Counted from the stretch's first letter, positions 37,501 to 46,054 are shown. The stretch: DNA of 64,000 bases from Janthinobacterium sp. J1-1 (GCF_030944405.1 NZ_CP132339.1:744001-808000); one strand, 5' to 3'. Translations and numbers: made by a program. Notes: generated from the sequence alone by a model not told the origin.

Positions 37501-37639
37501 GGCCGTGGTCGGCGGCCTGATCTTTTCGCAAGTGATCACCTTGTTCATCACGCCCGTGATCTATCTGTTCCTCGACAAATACAGCGGCACCGGGCCGATG
37601 ACGGACGAGCAACTGGTGGCGCTCGACAACAAAGCCTGA
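34529..37639 (+). CDS. RND efflux pump, MdtB/MdtC-like
   Basis: The 1036-residue inner-membrane protein has the full RND duplicate layout: 12 helices and two large periplasmic loops. Helix 1 starts IRRPVMVVLLSLSIILAGVL. Helix 4 carries the proton-relay acids in GLVVDDAIVVLENIVRHIEM. Helix 10 has the lysine in GIVKKNAIMMIDFALHAQRN. The MdtB/C and MuxB/C groups are the nearest matches by eye. Only one pump gene is present, unlike the MdtBC pair. It is the last gene of the efflux unit. Confidence 0.9.
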   Translation: MNLSELSIRRPVMVVLLSLSIILAGVLAYLQIPVAALPSYNTPVINVSADLAGASPETMASSVALPLEKQFSTISGLSLITSTSTLGNTSLTLEFDSSINVNEAAVDVQAALLRAQRQLPTEMTDLPSYRKVNPADAPVLFIQMTSPSLNLSDLNDYAENLIAPSLSTLPGVAQVVVNGQKRFAVRVRARADLMNARDLTMDELATALRTSNTNSPLGILDGPSQTLTIQGNPQMMKAADFSELIVASRNGQPVRLKDVAEVEDSFQSIKAVGSFNGERSISLMVQRQPDANTVQVVDGVRRLLPGFKEQLPQSIQISLVNDRSLSIREAIHDVNLTLALTVVLVVLVIFLFLHRAAATFIPAVTMPISLLGALALLYWLGYSLDNISLLGITLAVGLVVDDAIVVLENIVRHIEMGKKPIQAALVGAKEMGFTIISISVSLVAVFIPIFFMPGVIGLLFHEFAVVVSLAILVSAIISLTLVPMLASRFLPAGAQGHGNEHEHAEEKTFIGRHFEAGFTRVRNGYVFVLDKALAHRNVVLLIAVCTFALTVILYATIPKGFFPEEDLGQIQVNTEASEDISSEALQALQARMAAVIKADPSVQDVTSFVGGGNTGRMFMVLKPRSERPKMPVVLENLRRATSAVPGMAVYFRPVQNLQLGGRQSKSRYQYTLQSVSPDALNDWAEKFLAGMRADPAFRDVTSDSQIKGLQASLKIDRDKANMLGVQMSDIRTALYSAFGERQVSTIYSSAASYYVILEAATPDRQYDDALTRVSVRSKTGELVKLSSIARVERTIGPTSVNHQGQLQAVTIAFNLAPDVPLGIATGKIDVMSKGMNLPASIITRYGGDAAVFQDSQASQIILIIAALAVIYVLLGVLYESYIHPLTILAGLPSAAVGALLTLRLFGMDLTMIAIIGILMLIGIVKKNAIMMIDFALHAQRNEGLAPAEAIRQACILRFRPIMMTSAAALMGALPIALGLGAGAELRQPLGLAVVGGLIFSQVITLFITPVIYLFLDKYSGTGPMTDEQLVALDNKA

Positions 37640-37654
37640 TTGCTCGGATAAAAA

Positions 37655-37697
37655 ACGCTGCGGCGCGCCAGTCCTTCGGGAACGGCGCGCCGTTTGT
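37655..37697 (+). terminator. Terminator after the RND pump
   Basis: The 9-bp stem CGGCGCGCC (37661-37669) pairs with GGCGCGCCG (37684-37692), followed by TTTGTGTT. The T-tract is short. Confidence 0.7.
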
Positions 37698-37924
37698 GTT
37701 ACCTGGCTGTAAGAAGCGTGATACATACGGTAACAACCATCAAGGGCCGCTTCGGCTACTCTTCATGGCGGTGCAAGGAATGCCGCGATCCTGTACGCTT
37801 CGGGTGGCAAGGGCGCGGCAAGTGTTTCCAAACGCCGGCGATTCTGGCACTATGACTGCCCTGTAAGATCAACTTTGTTGCTACAAAGAAAGCACGATTC
37901 ATTTTGCATGACACGACCCACCCG

Positions 37925-38818
37925 ATGGCTGCCGATACCGGCTATTGCCCTACCTGCGGGCAATTGATCCAGCCGCCACTGGCCTATGGCGAAAAGACCA
38001 GCAACCGCCGCAAGGTGATACTGGGCGTGTCTGTCCTGCTGCACGTGCTGATTGCCGCGTATGCCTTGCTGCATACGGACAAGATCGAAAAGATCCCGCC
38101 GCCGAAAAAGGAAAGCGCGATGGTGTATATCGCGCCGCTGAAGGACAAGCCGACGCCGAAACCGACGCCCAAGCCCACGCCCAAGCCGACGCCGAAGGAA
38201 ACCAAGGTTGCCAAGGTGAAACCGCCGCCAGCGCCGAGCAAGCCGGTGGTGACGAAAAACGTGCCGCGCGACAAGCCGAAGCTGGAAACCTTTACGCCGC
38301 CGCTGGTATCGAAAGTGCCGTTGCCGCCGCCGCCGGCCGACGACATGGCCACCATGATCGAGCAGCGCCGCCAGCAGCGCCAGGCGCAGCAGCCGGCGCC
38401 GCCGGCCGAGGAAAGCGAAAACGACCGCGCCACGCGCGTGGCCAAGGCCAATATCGCGCGCGCCCAGGGCCGCAACTCGGGCAGCGACAACGATGATTCG
38501 GGTGGCGTGTTTTCCATCGTCAACCAGACCTCGTTCAGTGCCGAAGTCAAGTTCAAGGGCTGGAACGGTAACTTCAAGCGCAACTGGCTGAAGCAGGAAA
38601 AAGTTGAGCTGGGCAATGAGCCCGATATCGAATCGGCCATCATCAAGAAGATGATCCAGCTGATCCGTGCCGAAAAGCCGGGCGACTTCGTGTGGGAATC
38701 GCGCCGCCTGGGCCGCAACGTCAATCTCAGCGCTCGCGTCGAGGATACTGCCGAGCTGACCGCGTTCCTGCGCCAGGAATTCTTTTCCGAGAAACGGCCA
38801 GGGCCGGGCCGGCGTTAA
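37925..38818 (+). CDS. Membrane protein with CxxC N-terminus and TonB-like Pro-rich linker
   Basis: This product of about 297 residues is not recognised. It begins MAADTGYCPTCGQLIQPP (one CxxC), has a single membrane helix near residues 32-52, then a Lys/Pro repeat (KPTPKPTPKPTPKPT) and other Pro-rich stretches, a Gln/Arg-rich helical stretch, and a C-terminal folded domain (about 200-285). The order of a short cytosolic part, membrane anchor, stiff periplasmic spacer and terminal domain is that of TonB/TolA, but the last domain does not show a TonB motif. Start: ATG 37925 or TTG 37904; neither has a good ribosome-binding site. Confidence 0.65.
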   Translation: MAADTGYCPTCGQLIQPPLAYGEKTSNRRKVILGVSVLLHVLIAAYALLHTDKIEKIPPPKKESAMVYIAPLKDKPTPKPTPKPTPKPTPKETKVAKVKPPPAPSKPVVTKNVPRDKPKLETFTPPLVSKVPLPPPPADDMATMIEQRRQQRQAQQPAPPAEESENDRATRVAKANIARAQGRNSGSDNDDSGGVFSIVNQTSFSAEVKFKGWNGNFKRNWLKQEKVELGNEPDIESAIIKKMIQLIRAEKPGDFVWESRRLGRNVNLSARVEDTAELTAFLRQEFFSEKRPGPGRR

Positions 38819-38832
38819 TTTTCAGCCATGAA

Positions 38833-38866
38833 AAAAAGGCGGCTCACGCAAGTGAGCCGCCTTTTT
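38833..38866. terminator. Bidirectional terminator between the TonB-like gene and engB
   Basis: The stem AAAGGCGGCTCAC pairs with GTGAGCCGCCTTT around a GCAA loop, with A and T runs on both sides. It serves both convergent genes. Confidence 0.92.
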
Positions 38867-38889
38867 AACGTGCCGTACTGATACGAGGA

Positions 38890-39627
38890 TCAAGCCGGTT
38901 TGTCTGCTTCCGGTTCGACGTCGTCTTCCATCTCGATCAGTTCCACCATTTCGGCGGCGCCGTCTTCGCTGATGCCGGCCAGTTCCATGATCTTGTCATT
39001 GGCTTCCTCGATGCCGACCCGTTTCAGGGCCGAGAACAGCTGCACCGTGAACGGGAAGCCGACGCCGTCTTCATCGACATAGCTGTCGAGCTTGGCCTTG
39101 GCCTGGCGCAGCGCGTTCACCGATTCATTGCGGTTCAGCTTGTCGACCTTGGTCAGGATGCAGTGGATCGGCTTGCCGGTCGGCGCGAACCATTCCAGCA
39201 TCTGGATGTCGAGGTCCGTAAACGGGCGGCGCGAATCCATGATCAGGATCAGGCCGGCCAGCTGTTCGCGGCGCTGCACATAGTCGCCCAGCAAACGCTG
39301 CCAGTGCAGCTTGGCCGAGCCCGACACTTCCGCATAGCCATAACCGGGCAAGTCGACCAGCAGGCATTCGATCTCTTCGACGATGGTGGCATCCTTGCGG
39401 TGCTGGCCCACGTGGGCGCCGCCGATCGAGAAATAGTTGATATGCTGGGTACGGCCCGGCGTCTTGGAGGCGAACGCCAAGCCTTTCTGATTGCACAAAA
39501 TATTGATGGCGGTCGATTTGCCGGCATTGGAGCGGCCGGCAAAAGCGATTTCCGGCACCGAGGTATCGGGCAGGTCGCGCAGTTGGTTGACGGTCGTAAA
39601 GAAACGGGCTTGCCAGAGTTTTGACAT
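38890..39627 (-). CDS. engB: Ribosome biogenesis GTPase EngB (YsxC/YihA)
   Basis: The 245-residue GTPase has G1 [15 protein letters not shown]2 with T in [13 protein letters not shown]3 [13 protein letters not shown] and G4 LTKVDKLNR. It acts in late 50S subunit assembly. An acidic tail ([19 protein letters not shown]) follows the G domain. The start [10 protein letters not shown] at 39627 fits the family; the frame extends 49 codons upstream without support. It is divergent from the cytochrome c4 gene, a common arrangement in betaproteobacteria. Confidence 0.93.
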   Translation of the reverse strand: MSKLWQARFFTTVNQLRDLPDTSVPEIAFAGRSNAGKSTAINILCNQKGLAFASKTPGRTQHINYFSIGGAHVGQHRKDATIVEEIECLLVDLPGYGYAEVSGSAKLHWQRLLGDYVQRREQLAGLILIMDSRRPFTDLDIQMLEWFAPTGKPIHCILTKVDKLNRNESVNALRQAKAKLDSYVDEDGVGFPFTVQLFSALKRVGIEEANDKIMELAGISEDGAAEMVELIEMEDDVEPEADKPA

Positions 39628-39812
39628 GGGAGTAGTAATGCAAGAAAAGGGAGCGATAAGAGAGCAATAACGCCAAGAAGCTATTGTACAATAAGGAGTT
39701 GTTAATTGTTGCCGGCGTAGCAGCGATGCGGCTTGCGGCCCTGAAAATAATGCAAAAATCCCAGGGCGCGGCAATGTCCACCACTAATTTTTCACTGTCC
39801 CAGGGTGCCTGA

Positions 39813-40484
39813 ATGAATCGTGCATTTTCACCGTTGTTCAAATCCATGTTGCTCGCTTTGCTGGCCGTCTCGGCAACTGTTTCGGCCGCTGAAGCACCGA
39901 AGCCCGCCGTCAAAGCCGATGCCAACAAGGGCGCCACCCTGTACACCGATGGCGACGCCGCGCGCGGCTTGCCCGCCTGCGTCTCCTGCCATGGCGCGGC
40001 CGGCAATTCGACCATCACGGCCAATCCCAAGCTGGCCGGCCAGCACGAAAACTATCTGTACAAGCAGCTGGTCGATTTCACCACGCCGCAGCGCAACCAG
40101 CCCGTCATGTCGACCTACGCCAAGATGCTCAGCGATGCCGACAAGAAAAACGTCGCCGCCTACCTGGGCGCGCAGCTGGCCAAGCCGGGCGCCGCCAAGA
40201 ACAAGGACACCATCGAGCTGGGCAAGAAGATCTACCGTGGCGGAATTGCTTCGAAACAAGTCGCGGCCTGTGCCAGCTGTCATGGCGCGGCGGGCAATGG
40301 CATCCCCGTGCAATATCCGCGCATCGCCGGCCAGCACCAGGACTATACGATCGCCCAGCTGACCCAGTTCCGCAGCACCAAGGCCGATGCGCGCAAGAAC
40401 AGCGTCGACATGCACACCATCGCCGCGCGCATGTCGGACGATGAGATCGCCGCCGTTGCCGATTACATAGCCGGCCTGAAATAA
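39813..40484 (+). CDS. Diheme cytochrome c4
   Basis: The 223-residue periplasmic protein has a signal peptide cleaved after VSAAE and two c-type heme sites: CVSCHGAAG (about 57-61) and CASCHGAAG (about 154-158). Each half has a methionine ligand candidate (PVMSTYAK, IAARMSDD). It carries electrons in the respiratory chain. It lies upstream of the heme-ligation genes resB and ccsA, which mature such proteins. Confidence 0.92.
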   Translation: MNRAFSPLFKSMLLALLAVSATVSAAEAPKPAVKADANKGATLYTDGDAARGLPACVSCHGAAGNSTITANPKLAGQHENYLYKQLVDFTTPQRNQPVMSTYAKMLSDADKKNVAAYLGAQLAKPGAAKNKDTIELGKKIYRGGIASKQVAACASCHGAAGNGIPVQYPRIAGQHQDYTIAQLTQFRSTKADARKNSVDMHTIAARMSDDEIAAVADYIAGLK

Positions 40485-40530
40485 CTTTCCATAGCGGCAA
40501 TCATTGCCGGACACTATGGTGTGGATGAAG

Positions 40531-40564
40531 AAGGGCGGCCGTGGCAAGGGGCTGCCCTTTTTTT
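40531..40564 (+). terminator. Terminator after cytochrome c4
   Basis: The stem AAGGGCGGCC (40531-40540) pairs with GGCTGCCCTT (40550-40559, one G-T) and is followed by T seven times. The next gene, resB, starts 93 bases later. Confidence 0.88.
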
Positions 40565-40656
40565 ATGACCCCGGCCAAACTGGGTTATGCTGCCGCCTTG
40601 CGCAGCCGAAACTTCCCCGCCTTTTTTAGATTGCCATTCAGTATGAGTAACAACGC

Positions 40657-42762
40657 ATGAGTACCAGCACCACCGGAATCGAACTCAAAACGCAGCGCCG
40701 CAGCCTGGCCGAATTCGTCGAACTGATCTCGTCGATGCGCTTTGCCATCAGCTTGCTGACCCTGATCGCCGTGTCCTCCGTGATCGGCACCGTGCTCAAG
40801 CAGAACGAGCCGATGCCCAACTACATCAACCAGTTCGGCCCGTTCTGGTTTTCCGTGTTCGACAAGCTGAGCCTGTATTCGGTCTATTCGGCCTGGTGGT
40901 TTCTGCTGATCATGGGTTTCCTGGTCGCCTCGACCTCGCTGTGCATCGTGCGCAATGCGCCGAAGATGCTCAAGGACATGCGCAGCTGGCGCGAAACCGT
41001 GCGTGAGCAGTCCTTGCGCAATTTCCACCACAAGGCCGAATGGCTGGCGGCGCTGCCGCGCGCCGCGCTGGCCCAGCAGATGGTGATGCGTTTGAAGGAC
41101 GCCGGCTACCAGGCCAAGATCGTGGAAAAGGACAACGCCACGCTGGTGGCGGCCAAGCGCGGCGCGGCCAACAAATGGGGCTATATCTTTGCCCACGGCG
41201 CCATCGTCATCATCTGCGTCGGTGGCCTGCTGGACTCGGAAATGCCGATCAGGGTGCAACAATGGTTCTTCGGCAAGACGCCGTTTGCGGGCAGCGGCGT
41301 GATCGCCGAGATTCCCGCCCAGCACCGTTTGAGCCTGTCGAACCCCACTTTCCGCGGCAATACCATGATCCCGGAAGGCTCGACCAGCAGCACCGCCATC
41401 ATTCCGCAAGCCGATGGCGTGCTGATCCAGGACCTGCCGATCACCATCCTGCTGAAGAAATTCCACATTGATTTCTATAGCACCGGCATGCCCAAGCTGT
41501 TCGCCAGCGACGTGGTGGTCACCGACCATGAGACGGGCGCGAGTTTTCCGGCCACCATCAAGGTCAACCAGCCGCTGCTGTACAAAGGCCTGGCCCTGTA
41601 CCAGTCCAGCTTTGAAGATGGCGGCAGCAAGCTCAAGCTCACCGGTTTCCCGATGGCCGGCAAGACGGACAAACGTTTCGATATCGGCGGCGAAGTGGGC
41701 GGCAGCACGCCGCTGGAGCGCAGCGACGGCAATTCGTATAGCGTCGAATGGTCGGGCTTTCGGCCGTTTAACGTGGAAAACATGAGTTCCGGCCAGGATG
41801 TGCGGGCCGTCAGCAAGGCCGAGAGTTTCAATGAAAAATTCGCCGTCGGCCTCGACAAGCGTCTCGGTTCCGCCGCCAAGAACGCCAATAACAAGGACCT
41901 GAAAAACGTCGGCCCGAGCGTGCTGTACAAATTGCGCGACAAGACGGGCCAGGCGCGCGAGTACCAGAACTACATGCAGCCCGTCACGGTCGACGGCGCG
42001 CTGGTGTTCCTGGCCGGCATGCGCGTCAACCCGAGCGACGCCTTCAGCTACCTGCGCATTCCCGCCGACGACAATTACACGGTGAAGGAATGGATGCGCC
42101 TGCGCGCCGCGCTGCAGGACCCGGAACTGCGCGAGCAGGCCGCCGCCCGCTACGCCCAGCGCGCCATGCCGAACGCCAACGCGGAAGCGCTGCGCGGCCA
42201 GCTGCAGGAATCGGCCGCGAAAAGCCTGGCCATCTTTGCCGGCAACGGGCAGGAGGGCGGTTTCCTGGCGATTTCGCGTTTCCTGGAAAAAGTGCCCAAG
42301 GCCGAGCAGGAAAAGGCGGCCGATATCTTCATGAAGATCCTCAACGGCAGCCTGTGGGACTTGTGGCAGGCCGCGCGCTCCAAGGCCGGCCTGAGCGCCA
42401 TCGAGGCCGATGAAAAGCACGGCCGTTTCCTGCAACTGGCGACCAATGCCCTGTCCGACAGCTTCTTCTATGGCGCGCCGGTGTATTTGCAGCTCGATGA
42501 GTTTACGGAAATCAAGGCTTCCGTGCTGCAAGTGACGCGCTCGCCGGGCAAGGGCGTGGTCTACCTGGGCTGTTTGTTCCTGGTTATCGGCGTGTTTTCC
42601 ATGTTCTATATCCGTGAGCGCCGCTTGTGGGTGTGGATCAAGGATGATGCCAACAACCCTGGCGACAGCACCGCCCTGATGGCCATGAGCACCCAGCGCA
42701 AGACGCTGGATTTTGAAAAAGAATTTGAGAACCTGAAGGCAAAATTGCCGCAATCGGCGTAA
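40657..42762 (+). CDS. resB: Cytochrome c biogenesis protein ResB (Ccs1)
   Basis: The 701-residue membrane protein is one half of the System II heme ligation complex. It has N-terminal helices starting MRFAISLLTLIAVSSVIGTV and WWFLLIMGFLVASTSLCIV, another at about 170-190, a large periplasmic domain (about 195-610) and a final helix GVVYLGCLFLVIGVFSMFYI. The family layout fits. It exports or presents heme with CcsA for attachment to CxxCH sites, such as those of the neighbouring cytochrome c4. The ccsA gene follows at 47 bases. Confidence 0.92.
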   Translation: MSTSTTGIELKTQRRSLAEFVELISSMRFAISLLTLIAVSSVIGTVLKQNEPMPNYINQFGPFWFSVFDKLSLYSVYSAWWFLLIMGFLVASTSLCIVRNAPKMLKDMRSWRETVREQSLRNFHHKAEWLAALPRAALAQQMVMRLKDAGYQAKIVEKDNATLVAAKRGAANKWGYIFAHGAIVIICVGGLLDSEMPIRVQQWFFGKTPFAGSGVIAEIPAQHRLSLSNPTFRGNTMIPEGSTSSTAIIPQADGVLIQDLPITILLKKFHIDFYSTGMPKLFASDVVVTDHETGASFPATIKVNQPLLYKGLALYQSSFEDGGSKLKLTGFPMAGKTDKRFDIGGEVGGSTPLERSDGNSYSVEWSGFRPFNVENMSSGQDVRAVSKAESFNEKFAVGLDKRLGSAAKNANNKDLKNVGPSVLYKLRDKTGQAREYQNYMQPVTVDGALVFLAGMRVNPSDAFSYLRIPADDNYTVKEWMRLRAALQDPELREQAAARYAQRAMPNANAEALRGQLQESAAKSLAIFAGNGQEGGFLAISRFLEKVPKAEQEKAADIFMKILNGSLWDLWQAARSKAGLSAIEADEKHGRFLQLATNALSDSFFYGAPVYLQLDEFTEIKASVLQVTRSPGKGVVYLGCLFLVIGVFSMFYIRERRLWVWIKDDANNPGDSTALMAMSTQRKTLDFEKEFENLKAKLPQSA

Positions 42763-42808
42763 GCTGCGCCTGAGCTGGCGTCACGCCGTGCAGGCAATGG
42801 AGAAAAAC

Positions 42809-43960
42809 ATGGAATTGGCAAATAAACAGATTTACACGCAGGAACCCGGCTTTTTCAAGCGCCTGGGCCTGGTCGACTGGCTGTACGGCGCGGGCCTGCT
42901 GGCCGCTTCGCTGTATGGCTTGGTGCACTTTGGCGCCTTCATGGACATCTATGAAAAAGTCATTTTACTGGCGGCGGCGCCCACCTTTGCCTGGCTGGGC
43001 TGGTACTGGAAGCCGGTGCGCTGGCTGATCCCCGTGGCCGCCGTGCTGTCGCTGTTTGCCATCGAACTCTACGGTGGCCAGCTGGACATGGCAAACCAGA
43101 AATTTTTCCTGAAGTATATGTTGTCCAGCCAGTCCGCGATTCTGTGGATGGGCACCTTGTTCGTGCTGTCGACCCTGTTCTACTGGATCGGCCTGGTGGC
43201 GCGCTCGGACTTCGGTTCCTCGGTCGGTTCGCTGCTGTGCTGGGCCGGCGTGGTGCTGGGCCTGACGGGCATGCTGGTGCGCTGGTATGAGTCCTACTTG
43301 ATCGGCGCCGACGTGGGCCATATTCCCGTGTCGAACCTGTATGAAGTGTTCATCCTGTTTTCCTTGATCACGGCCATGTTCTACCTGTACTACGAGCAGC
43401 ACTATGCGACGCGCCAGCTGGGCGCCTTCGTCATGCTGGTGATTTCCGCCGCCGTGGTATTTTTGCTGTGGTACACGGTCACGCGCGACGCGGCCGATAT
43501 CCAGCCGCTGGTGCCGGCCTTGCAAAGCTGGTGGATGAAGATCCACGTGCCGGCCAACTTCATCGGCTACGGTACCTTTTCGCTGTCGGCCATGGTCGCT
43601 TCGGCCTACCTGCTGAAATCGAGCGGCTACCTGGTCGACCGCCTGCCATCGCTGGAAGTGCTGGACGACGTGATGTACAAGGCCATTTCCGTCGGATTCG
43701 CTTTCTTCACGGTAGCGACCATCCTGGGCGCGCTGTGGGCGGCCGAGGCGTGGGGCGGCTACTGGTCGTGGGATCCGAAGGAAACCTGGGCCCTGATCGT
43801 CTGGCTCAACTATGCGGCCTGGCTGCACATGCGATTGATGACGGGTTTGCGCGGCAGAGTGGCGGCCTGGTGGGCGCTGGTGGGCCTGATGGTGACGACG
43901 TTTGCGTTTTTAGGTGTCAATATGTTCCTGTCCGGCCTGCATTCTTACGGCAAGCTTTAA
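42809..43960 (+). CDS. ccsB: Cytochrome c biogenesis protein CcsA/CcsB (ResC)
   Basis: The 383-residue polytopic inner-membrane protein carries the WWD heme-handling motif WGGYWSWDPKETWALIVWLN at about 310-330. Conserved His residues flank it (GHIPVSNLYE region, KIHVPANFIGYG, AAWLHMR). With ResB it is the System II synthetase. I chose ATG 42809 because GGAG lies six bases upstream; GTG 42788 and ATG 42797 are alternatives. Naming varies: CcsA and CcsB are used for the same family. Confidence 0.93.
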   Translation: MELANKQIYTQEPGFFKRLGLVDWLYGAGLLAASLYGLVHFGAFMDIYEKVILLAAAPTFAWLGWYWKPVRWLIPVAAVLSLFAIELYGGQLDMANQKFFLKYMLSSQSAILWMGTLFVLSTLFYWIGLVARSDFGSSVGSLLCWAGVVLGLTGMLVRWYESYLIGADVGHIPVSNLYEVFILFSLITAMFYLYYEQHYATRQLGAFVMLVISAAVVFLLWYTVTRDAADIQPLVPALQSWWMKIHVPANFIGYGTFSLSAMVASAYLLKSSGYLVDRLPSLEVLDDVMYKAISVGFAFFTVATILGALWAAEAWGGYWSWDPKETWALIVWLNYAAWLHMRLMTGLRGRVAAWWALVGLMVTTFAFLGVNMFLSGLHSYGKL

Positions 43961-44044
43961 GGCGGGTCTACATGACGCAACCGTCATGAACGGCTGCGGA
44001 AACTGGTGTACTGTGTAACTAACCACCACCTTTCCGGAGCCGCC

Positions 44045-45022
44045 ATGTTGATCAAGCGCAGTCCCAACGGTATTGAACTGCCGTTCTCATCCGAAATCAC
44101 GCCGCGCGCCGTCTTCGAAGCGCGCCGCAGCTTTATCAAGCAGGCGGCCATCGGCGCCGTCTCCAGCGCGGCCCTGCTGGAAATGATGAACCGCGAAGCG
44201 TTCGCGCAGGGCACCCATCCCAAGCTGGCCGCCAAACTGAATCCCGCCTATTCGGCGCTGGACAAGCAGACCGCCTACAAAGACGCCACCACCTACAACA
44301 ATTTCTACGAGTTCGGCACCGACAAGAGCGATCCGGCGCAAAACGCGGGTACCCTGCGCACGCGGCCGTGGACGGTCACCATCGAAGGCGAAGTCAAGAA
44401 GCCGATGACGCTGGACCTCGATGCGCTGCTGAAACTGGCGCCGCTGGAAGAGCGTGTCTATCGCCTGCGCTGCGTGGAAGGCTGGTCGATGGTGATCCCG
44501 TGGGTCGGTTATTCGTTCTCCGAGATTATCAAGAAGGTCGAGCCGACCGGCAACGCCAAATACGTGGAATTCATCTCGCTGGCCGACAACAAGCAGATGC
44601 CGGGCGTCGGTAGCCGCGTGCTGCAGTGGCCCTACACCGAAGGCCTGCGCATCGATGAAGCGAATCACCCGCTGGCGCTGCTGACCCTGGGCATGTATGG
44701 CGAAACCCTGCCGAACCAGAATGGCGCGCCGGTGCGCATGGTGCTGCCGTGGAAATATGGTTTCAAGTCGGCCAAGTCCATCGTCAAGATCCGCTTCGTC
44801 AAGGAACAGCCGCGCACCTCGTGGAACCTGTCGGCGCCGTCCGAATACGGTTTTTATTCGAACGTGAATCCGAACGTCGACCATCCGCGCTGGTCGCAGG
44901 CCAGCGAGCGCCGCATCGGCGAAGACAGCTTTTTGACGCGCAAGCGCAAGACGCTGATGTACAACGGCTATAACGACGTGGCCTCGCTGTACGCGGGCAT
45001 GGACTTGAAGAAATTCTTTTAA
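44045..45022 (+). CDS. msrP: Periplasmic methionine sulfoxide reductase, catalytic subunit MsrP
   Basis: This 325-residue molybdopterin protein has a twin-arginine-type signal ([15 protein letters not shown]), so it is exported folded. The conserved Cys is in [18 protein letters not shown], the molybdenum ligand of the YedY/MsrP family. It repairs oxidised methionine in envelope proteins. GGAG is five bases ahead of the ATG. msrQ follows 12 bases later. Confidence 0.94.
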   Translation: MLIKRSPNGIELPFSSEITPRAVFEARRSFIKQAAIGAVSSAALLEMMNREAFAQGTHPKLAAKLNPAYSALDKQTAYKDATTYNNFYEFGTDKSDPAQNAGTLRTRPWTVTIEGEVKKPMTLDLDALLKLAPLEERVYRLRCVEGWSMVIPWVGYSFSEIIKKVEPTGNAKYVEFISLADNKQMPGVGSRVLQWPYTEGLRIDEANHPLALLTLGMYGETLPNQNGAPVRMVLPWKYGFKSAKSIVKIRFVKEQPRTSWNLSAPSEYGFYSNVNPNVDHPRWSQASERRIGEDSFLTRKRKTLMYNGYNDVASLYAGMDLKKFF

Positions 45023-45034
45023 GCAGGGCGACCC

Positions 45035-45664
45035 ATGGCTTTCCATCCCACACCCCGGCAGCTGTCGCTGATCAAGACCGTCATCTTTGTGCTGGCGCTG
45101 CTGCCCTTGGGCCGCATGGTGTGGCTGACGTACACCGGCCAGCTGGTCGAGCCGCTGGAATTCATCACGCGCGGCACCGGCGACTGGACGCTGTATTTCC
45201 TGTGCATCGGCCTGGGCGTCACGCCCCTGCGCCGCTTCACGCAGTGGAACTGGCTGGTCAAGCTGCGCCGCATGCTGGGCCTGTTTGCCTTTTTCTATGC
45301 CACCTTGCACTTCACCACCTTTTTATGGTTCGACCATTTCTTCGATTTGCAGGAAATGTGGAAGGATGTGCTGAAACGCCCCTTCATCACGGTGGGCTTT
45401 ATCGCGTTTGTATTGCTGATTCCCCTGGCCGTGACCAGTACCAACGGCATGGTCAAGCGCCTGGGCGGCAAGCGCTGGCAGTGGTTGCACCGGCTGGTGT
45501 ACGTGATCGCGCCGCTGGGAATATTGCATTACTGGTGGATGAAGGCGGGCAAGAACAATTTTGCCCAGCCCATCCTGTTTGGCTGCATCGTCGCGCTGCT
45601 GTTGTTAATTCGCGTCTATTTCGCCTGGAGCAAGCGGGTGCAAAACGCGAAGCTGGCGCGCTAA
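45035..45664 (+). CDS. msrQ: Heme-binding membrane subunit MsrQ
   Basis: The 209-residue protein has about six membrane helices and the histidines expected for heme b ligands (FYATLHFTTFLWFDHFF, WLHRLVYVIAPLGILHYWW). It feeds electrons from the quinone pool or flavin reductase to MsrP. Its fold belongs to the ferric-reductase-like group. The gene is the second of the msrPQ pair. Confidence 0.93.
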   Translation: MAFHPTPRQLSLIKTVIFVLALLPLGRMVWLTYTGQLVEPLEFITRGTGDWTLYFLCIGLGVTPLRRFTQWNWLVKLRRMLGLFAFFYATLHFTTFLWFDHFFDLQEMWKDVLKRPFITVGFIAFVLLIPLAVTSTNGMVKRLGGKRWQWLHRLVYVIAPLGILHYWWMKAGKNNFAQPILFGCIVALLLLIRVYFAWSKRVQNAKLAR

Positions 45665-45703
45665 GTAATCGTCAGGAAATTATTGTGAAGTTATGACGAA
45701 CAG

Positions 45704-45782
45704 AACCGGATGCTATGCAAGGCGCCAACTGCGACGCAGTGCGAGCACTGCTAGCAGTTGGCAACACAGCAGAGCGCCGGTT
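45704..45782. repeat. Nested palindromic element downstream of msrQ
   Basis: Outer arms AACCGG (45704-45709) and CCGGTT (45777-45782) surround a near-perfect long hairpin: CCAACTGC (45725-45732), GCAGTGC (45736-45742), a 2-base loop, GCACTGC (45745-45751) and GCAGTTGG (45754-45761). Small frames that read through it do not look coding. It sits between the convergent msrQ and lptM genes and may be a dispersed repeat or terminator. Confidence 0.6.
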
Positions 45783-45831
45783 ATGGAAGTCAGAAATCAC
45801 AAGAATTTATTGGGGGTTACTTAGTACTGAC

Positions 45832-46014
45832 TCAGGTCGCTGGCACGATCACCGGTGGCGGCGGCACCAGGGCCGGTTCGAGCGGGCCCTTGGCGGGCGC
45901 CGGCTTGCCCGACGGCGGCTTGGGCAGGTACAGGGCGCCGGGCTGGCCGCAGCCGGCCAGGACGCTAGAGACCACAATGGCAATGCCGATATAAAACGCT
46001 GAGGATGACTTCAC
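45832..46014 (-). CDS. lptM: LPS assembly lipoprotein LptM (YifL)
   Basis: This 60-residue lipoprotein has a short signal peptide with lipobox VLAGC, followed by GQPGALYLP, the conserved mature start of LptM, and then a Pro-rich tail. In E. coli LptM stabilises the LptDE translocon. GTG 46014 was chosen (VKSSSAFYIG start); another GTG lies four codons upstream and no clear ribosome-binding site decides between them. It is divergent from cyaY as is common, but the lysA gene that usually follows lptM is absent. Confidence 0.75.
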   Translation of the reverse strand: MKSSSAFYIGIAIVVSSVLAGCGQPGALYLPKPPSGKPAPAKGPLEPALVPPPPVIVPAT

Positions 46015-46054
46015 GATTAGAATCACGGTTTGATTAAGATCTTTGGAGTGTAGC

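Noticed and set aside
35666..37726. A 686-codon minus-strand frame opposite the RND pump
   Set aside because: The product is rich in His, Gln and Arg with no fold-like pattern, as expected for the antisense of a GC-rich membrane protein gene.
45725..45761. Possible integron attC site
   Set aside because: The arms resemble attC in layout, but the outer RYYYAAC and GTTRRRY core sites do not fit and no integrase or cassette array is present.
45715..46002. A 95-codon plus-strand frame through the palindrome and lptM
   Set aside because: It reads through a perfect hairpin and antisense to lptM, has no ribosome-binding site and no recognisable product.
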